From the NCBI RefSeq assembly GCF_918698245.1, contig NZ_CAKKMS010000003.1, positions 930,001-994,000 on the forward strand: a stretch of DNA of 64,000 bases. The letters run 5' to 3'. Origin of the DNA: Pedobacter sp. Bi126 (GTDB lineage Bacteria > Bacteroidota > Bacteroidia > Sphingobacteriales > Sphingobacteriaceae). Both the position numbers and the translations under genes were made by a program. Positions 59,853 through 64,000 of the stretch are shown piece by piece (position 1 is the stretch's first letter; the number at the start of each line of letters is the position of its first letter). Below the pieces are notes generated by a model. It worked only from the letters and a program-made list of their open reading frames with translations. It made no database searches and was not told where the DNA came from.

Positions 59853-59889
59853 TTGTTGATAAAGCATTTTAGTGATATGACTAACTTTG
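59853..59889 (+). promoter_or_regulatory. Promoter of polA
   Basis: TAACTTTG at 59882-59889 matches the -7 consensus exactly. TTG occurs at 59853-59855 and 59856-59858; the second gives a 23-base spacing. The polA ATG is 61 bases beyond the box. Confidence 0.55.
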
Positions 59890-59949
59890 GTTACTTTTAT
59901 CATCCGATAAATCTGTTTGTCGGTATAATCATAAAATAGGTGTAATCAC

Positions 59950-62757
59950 ATGAATAAAAAACTCTTTCTCCTAGATGGTATGGCGCTGATGTACAGGGCG
60001 CATTTTGCATTAAGTAAAAACCCTCGTTTCACCTCAACAGGCATTAATACATCGGCAGTAATGGGCTTTACCAATACTTTGTTAGATGTTTTGAAGAAAG
60101 AAAAACCAACACACATTGCAGTTGTTTTCGATACCGAGGCGCCGACTGAAAGGCATACTTCTTTCGAAGCGTATAAAGCACATCGTCAGGCTATGCCGGA
60201 AGATCTGGCTGCGGCAATGCCTTATGTGATCAAATTAATTACGGGTTTTAATATTCCAGTAATCACCTCTGATGGTTACGAGGCCGATGATATTATTGGT
60301 ACACTGGCTAAAAAGGCAGAACAAAAAGGCTATCAGGTTTACTGCATGACGCCAGATAAGGATTTTGCACAATTGGTTTCTGAAAATATTTTTATTTACA
60401 AACCTTCCCGTATGGGTAACGATATGGAAATATTGGGCGTAAAGGAAGTATTGGCCAAATGGGAGATCGAAAATGTATTACAGGTAATCGATATTTTAGG
60501 TTTATGGGGCGATGCGGTAGATAATATCCCGGGCATCCCAGGCATAGGCGAGAAAACAGCGAAAGCTTTGATCAAACAATATGGCTCTATGGAGAACATT
60601 ATTGCAAATTCGCACGAACTAAAAGGTAAACAGCGCGAAAACGTAGAAAATTTTGCAGAGCAAGGTTTAATCTCAAAAAAACTGGCTACTATTTTATTGG
60701 ATGTTCCTGTTGAATTGGATGAAGCAAGTTTGGAACTCTGCGATCCGAGCCGCGATTTATTAGAACCGCTATTTACCGAATTAGAGTTCAGAACTTTAGG
60801 TCGCAGGGTATTTGGCGATGAATTTTCCGTTACGACAGCACGCTTTCAGGAAGGTACGCAGACAGATTTATTTGGAAACCAAGCAGGTGAAGCCATTCAA
60901 TATACCAATACACTTGAAGAGGAACCAGTAGAAAAGCTTCCGGCTAAAACCATAGAAAATACAGAACACGATTACCAGTTGGTTGACACTGCTGAGCAAC
61001 GTGCAGATCTAATTAAGTCATTGCTTGCCGAAAAACGCATCTCATTTGATACGGAAACTACCGGTACCGATGCAAACATGGCCGATTTAGTTGGTTTATC
61101 TTTCTCCATAAAACCAGGCACAGGTTATTACATTCCGGTTCCGGCAGTGAGAGAAGAAGCTCAGGTTATCGTCGACGAATTTAGAGTCGTATTGGAAAAT
61201 GAAGAAATTGAAAAAATTGGTCAGAATACCAAATACGATATTTTAGTGTTGAAATGGTATGGTGTTCAGGTGAAAGGTAAACTTTTTGATACCATGCTTG
61301 CCCACTATTTAATCGACCCTGATACCCGCCATGGTATGGATGTATTATCAGAAAACTACCTTGGTTATTCACCAATTTCTATTACCAAATTGATTGGTGC
61401 AAAAGGCAAAAACCAAGGCACCATGCGTGATGTGCCAGTAATAGATGTGGTAGATTACGCTGCCGAAGATGCCGATGTGACCTTACAATTAGCGCACATC
61501 TTCGAACCAAAATTAAAAGAACTAAATGCGGCCAAACTAGCCGAAGAAATTGAGAACCCTTTAGTTTATGTTCTGGCAGACATAGAGAAAGAAGGTGTTC
61601 GCATTGATATCGAAACCTTAAAAGCTTATTCCAAAGAGCTCGAAACTGAAATTATCAAGTTCGAACAGAATGTTTACGATAAAGCAGGAATTAAATTTAA
61701 TCTTGCTTCGCCAAAGCAATTGGGAGAGGTTTTATTTGATAAACTTCAGTTAGATCCGAAAGCTAAAAAAACGAAAACCGGTCAGTACCAAACCGGAGAA
61801 GACGTTTTAATGGCCTTAGCCAGCAAAAGTGATATTGTACAGGATATTTTAGACTTCCGCCAGTTACAGAAACTTAAATCTACCTATGTTGATGCACTGC
61901 CTTTAATGGTTAACCCTAAAACAGGTAGAGTGCATACATCCTACAATCAGGCTGTTGCGGCAACAGGAAGATTAAGCTCCAATAACCCGAATTTACAGAA
62001 TATTCCGATCCGTACCGAGCGTGGCAGAGAGGTGCGCAAAGCCTTTATTGCAAGGGATGAAAACCACATTTTGTTATCGGCCGATTATTCGCAGATAGAA
62101 TTGCGCATTATAGCCGAAATCAGCAAGGAAGAGAATATGCTCGATGCGTTTAACAAGGGGATCGATATCCACACGGCAACAGCAGCTAAAGTGTATGGCG
62201 TAAGCATCGAAGAAGTAGATGGAACACAGCGCAGAAATGCCAAAGCCGTTAACTTCGGAATTATTTATGGTCAGTCTGCTTTTGGTTTATCACAAAATTT
62301 AGGTATTCCACGCAAAGAAGCAGCAGAAATTATAGAACAATATTTTGCGCAATACCCAGGTATTAAACGTTACATGAGCGATACCATGAACTTTGCACGC
62401 GAGAACGGATTTGTAGAAACGATAATGGGCAGAAGACGTTATTTAAGAGATATTAACTCTGCCAACCAAACCGTAAGAGGTTTTGCAGAACGAAATGCCA
62501 TTAATGCACCCATTCAAGGTTCTGCAGCCGATATGATTAAGATTGCCATGATCAATATCCATAAAGAAATGAAAGCACAGAATTTACAGTCAACCATGAC
62601 CATGCAGGTACATGATGAGTTGGTGTTTGATGTACTGAGATCAGAAAAAGAAACGATGAAAGCAATTATTCAGGATAAAATGGCCAATGCCATTAAACTC
62701 ACGGTACCCATTGTGGTAGAAATTGGTGAGGGAGATAATTGGCTGGCTGCGCATTAA
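59950..62757 (+). CDS. polA: DNA polymerase I
   Basis: A 935-residue family A polymerase with all three domains. Residues about 1-290 are the 5'-3' exonuclease (LLDGMALMYRAHFAL, DGYEADDIIGTLA, IPGIPGIGEKTAKALI). From about 345 to 540 is a 3'-5' exonuclease whose acidic residues are kept (FDTETTGTDA near 364, and DYAAEDADVTLQL). The polymerase domain has motif A DYSQIELRIIAEIS near residue 710, NFGIIYGQSAFGLS, and motif C QVHDELVF near residue 887. A low-complexity linker (about 300-345) separates the exonucleases. It replaces RNA primers and fills repair gaps. Confidence 0.97.
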   Translation: MNKKLFLLDGMALMYRAHFALSKNPRFTSTGINTSAVMGFTNTLLDVLKKEKPTHIAVVFDTEAPTERHTSFEAYKAHRQAMPEDLAAAMPYVIKLITGFNIPVITSDGYEADDIIGTLAKKAEQKGYQVYCMTPDKDFAQLVSENIFIYKPSRMGNDMEILGVKEVLAKWEIENVLQVIDILGLWGDAVDNIPGIPGIGEKTAKALIKQYGSMENIIANSHELKGKQRENVENFAEQGLISKKLATILLDVPVELDEASLELCDPSRDLLEPLFTELEFRTLGRRVFGDEFSVTTARFQEGTQTDLFGNQAGEAIQYTNTLEEEPVEKLPAKTIENTEHDYQLVDTAEQRADLIKSLLAEKRISFDTETTGTDANMADLVGLSFSIKPGTGYYIPVPAVREEAQVIVDEFRVVLENEEIEKIGQNTKYDILVLKWYGVQVKGKLFDTMLAHYLIDPDTRHGMDVLSENYLGYSPISITKLIGAKGKNQGTMRDVPVIDVVDYAAEDADVTLQLAHIFEPKLKELNAAKLAEEIENPLVYVLADIEKEGVRIDIETLKAYSKELETEIIKFEQNVYDKAGIKFNLASPKQLGEVLFDKLQLDPKAKKTKTGQYQTGEDVLMALASKSDIVQDILDFRQLQKLKSTYVDALPLMVNPKTGRVHTSYNQAVAATGRLSSNNPNLQNIPIRTERGREVRKAFIARDENHILLSADYSQIELRIIAEISKEENMLDAFNKGIDIHTATAAKVYGVSIEEVDGTQRRNAKAVNFGIIYGQSAFGLSQNLGIPRKEAAEIIEQYFAQYPGIKRYMSDTMNFARENGFVETIMGRRRYLRDINSANQTVRGFAERNAINAPIQGSAADMIKIAMINIHKEMKAQNLQSTMTMQVHDELVFDVLRSEKETMKAIIQDKMANAIKLTVPIVVEIGEGDNWLAAH

Positions 62758-62777
62758 GGGATAATGAAATACATGTG

Positions 62778-63647
62778 ATGAAAAGAACCTTAATCATCGT
62801 TTTCAGTTTTATTTCGCTTAATGTATTTGCACAGAAAAGCGACACCTTAATAACCTATAGCTTTGGTGATTATGCTAAAACGGTAGCCAAAACAGGTGAA
62901 ACTTATAAAGTTTACAGAAAGGATAGTGTTTGGATCAAAACAACCTTTAATGCCAAACACACTATTGTTAAAACGGAAACTTTCACCGATAAAAAACTTA
63001 AAACGCTAAACGGCGAATATGAAGAGTACAACAATGAAAAAGTTTCATTGAAGGGTTTTTATCTCGACAATAAAAAAACAGGTTTGTGGACGAGCTTTGA
63101 CCTTGATGGTAAGCCAAAAGAATCGAAAGTATATCAAGAAGATAAGCTCAATGGAGCATATACCACCTATTGGAAAAATGGTGCTACAAAAATAAGCGGC
63201 AATTATAGCAATGGAAAGAAATTGGGCGAATGGAAGATTCTTTACGAGAACGGCAACCTGGCACTTAAAGAAGCGTACGATAGTAAAAATAAAGTAACCG
63301 ATAGTGCATATCTAGCTATCGACGGTAAACCTGTAGCCAAAGCCGATGTTAGCACGGAGCCGTTTTTTCCGGGAGGCATGAAGCAATTTTATGTATATCT
63401 GAGCAGAAATATCAGGTATCCTGTAGAAGATCATCGGGTTAAAACCCAAGGGAAAGTTTATTTATCATTCACAGTAAATAAAACTGGCACAATAGAAGAT
63501 ATTAAAATTATTTCGTCACCTAGTGCAAGTTTAAGTGAAGAGGCAATCAGGGTTACGCAGCAATCACCAAATTGGATTCCAGGTACATTATTTGGTAATC
63601 CCATAGCTGTATCGTACAACATCAATATTAATTTTACTTTAAGGTAG
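62778..63647 (+). CDS. Secreted TonB C-terminal domain protein with MORN-like repeats
   Basis: A 289-residue protein with a signal peptide (LIIVFSFISLNVFAQ). Residues about 75-180 are MORN-variant repeats (LNGEYEEYNNEKVSLKGFY, KNGATKISGNYSNGKKLGEW, YENGNLALKEAYD). Residues about 205-289 are a TonB C-terminal domain (MKQFYVYLSRNIRYPVEDHR, GKVYLSFTVNKTGTIEDIKI). It has no N-terminal membrane anchor, so it is not a classical TonB; such proteins are numerous and uncharacterised in Bacteroidota. The ATG at 62778 is preferred over a frame that begins inside polA, since the signal peptide starts there. Confidence 0.85.
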   Translation: MKRTLIIVFSFISLNVFAQKSDTLITYSFGDYAKTVAKTGETYKVYRKDSVWIKTTFNAKHTIVKTETFTDKKLKTLNGEYEEYNNEKVSLKGFYLDNKKTGLWTSFDLDGKPKESKVYQEDKLNGAYTTYWKNGATKISGNYSNGKKLGEWKILYENGNLALKEAYDSKNKVTDSAYLAIDGKPVAKADVSTEPFFPGGMKQFYVYLSRNIRYPVEDHRVKTQGKVYLSFTVNKTGTIEDIKIISSPSASLSEEAIRVTQQSPNWIPGTLFGNPIAVSYNININFTLR

Positions 63648-63751
63648 TTGTATTACAAAAAATAAAAATATTCGTTATCTTCATTAAAACTTCATCCCGA
63701 TTAATCAATTTTATATCAACAAATAAACGAGTAAAACAAAAATCGAAAATT

Positions 63752-64000
63752 ATGAAAAAGTTATTGAGTTTAATCGCAATCGCAGCATTTGGTTTAACAA
63801 CAGCATTTGCTCAAACGCCGGCTACGGCTCCTGCAGCTAAAGCTAAAACAGTTGCTAAAAAAGAAGTAAAAACAACGACAGCACCTGTTAAAGCAGGCGT
63901 AAAACAAGAGGCTAAAAAAGTAGAAACTAAAACAACTACTACAGCTGCTAAAGTAAAAGCAGATGGTACGCCAGACATGCGTTTTAAAGAAAATAAAGCA
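63752..64000 (+). CDS. Secreted Lys/Ala/Thr-rich protein, N-terminal part (3' end outside window)
   Basis: An open frame of 83 codons runs off the window end. It begins MKKLLSLIAIAAFGLTTAFA, a clear signal peptide cut near FAQ. The mature part is low-complexity (TPATAPAAKAKTVAKKEVK, KAGVKQEAKKVETKTTTT) and reaches ADGTPDMRFKENK, a phrase that tends to recur as a repeat in Sphingobacteriaceae secreted proteins. It is rich in Lys and Ala and is likely basic and disordered. Its function is unknown. Confidence 0.75.
   Translation, partial: MKKLLSLIAIAAFGLTTAFAQTPATAPAAKAKTVAKKEVKTTTAPVKAGVKQEAKKVETKTTTTAAKVKADGTPDMRFKENKA

Overview
The window looks like a chromosomal piece of a Sphingobacteriaceae-type Bacteroidota, most like Pedobacter. 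The evidence is a SusC/SusD pair, GLPGLI and GldD proteins, TAnnTTTG promoter -7 boxes with little sign of Shine-Dalgarno sites, moderate to low GC, and many short palindromic intergenic repeats. No rRNA, tRNA, CRISPR array, IS element or phage gene was recognised.

Bases 1-23.7 kb form a pectin and hexuronate locus. The plus strand carries the end of a GH28 enzyme, a GH105 unsaturated uronyl hydrolase, a PL10 pectate lyase and then the whole route from galacturonate or glucuronate to pyruvate and glyceraldehyde 3-phosphate (uxaB, uxaA, uxaC, kdgK, eda), the hexuronate importer exuT and a GapN-like aldehyde dehydrogenase. Facing it on the minus strand is a five-gene operon: susC, susD, a beta-helix lipoprotein, a CE8 pectin methylesterase and a CE12 acetylesterase. 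A divergent LacI-family regulator starts next to susC. Pectin would be bound and trimmed at the surface, cut by lyases and hydrolases in the periplasm, imported and fed into glycolysis.

Bases 23.8-43.4 kb are mostly household and cell-envelope genes: rlmI, an AhpD-like protein with a Crp-type regulator, an outer-membrane barrel with a GLPGLI partner, an ALDH7-type dehydrogenase, TraB and M1 peptidase-type proteins, a TPR protein, a ComA homologue, aroE, gldD, an MBL hydrolase and a LolE-like permease.

Bases 43.9-48.9 kb hold a xylose operon (xylB, xylA, Na+/sugar symporter). Its LacI-type operator has the same architecture as the palindrome beside susC.

Bases 49-64 kb hold csaA, tadA, superoxide dismutase, oxyR, a secreted GH130 protein, GDP-fucose synthase, trmB, an alkyltransferase-like protein, tag, a decayed gene, polA and a TonB-domain protein. 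A Lys/Ala-rich secreted protein runs off the end.

The most unusual material is non-coding. Five kinds of structured dispersed repeat sit between genes. One pair shows compensatory changes in a stem, and one family occurs as oppositely oriented pairs inside sugar operons. Other points are a GapN-like enzyme with Gly at the general-base Glu position, promoter boxes placed so that three mRNAs would be leaderless, and a gene broken by a nonsense codon and a frameshift.
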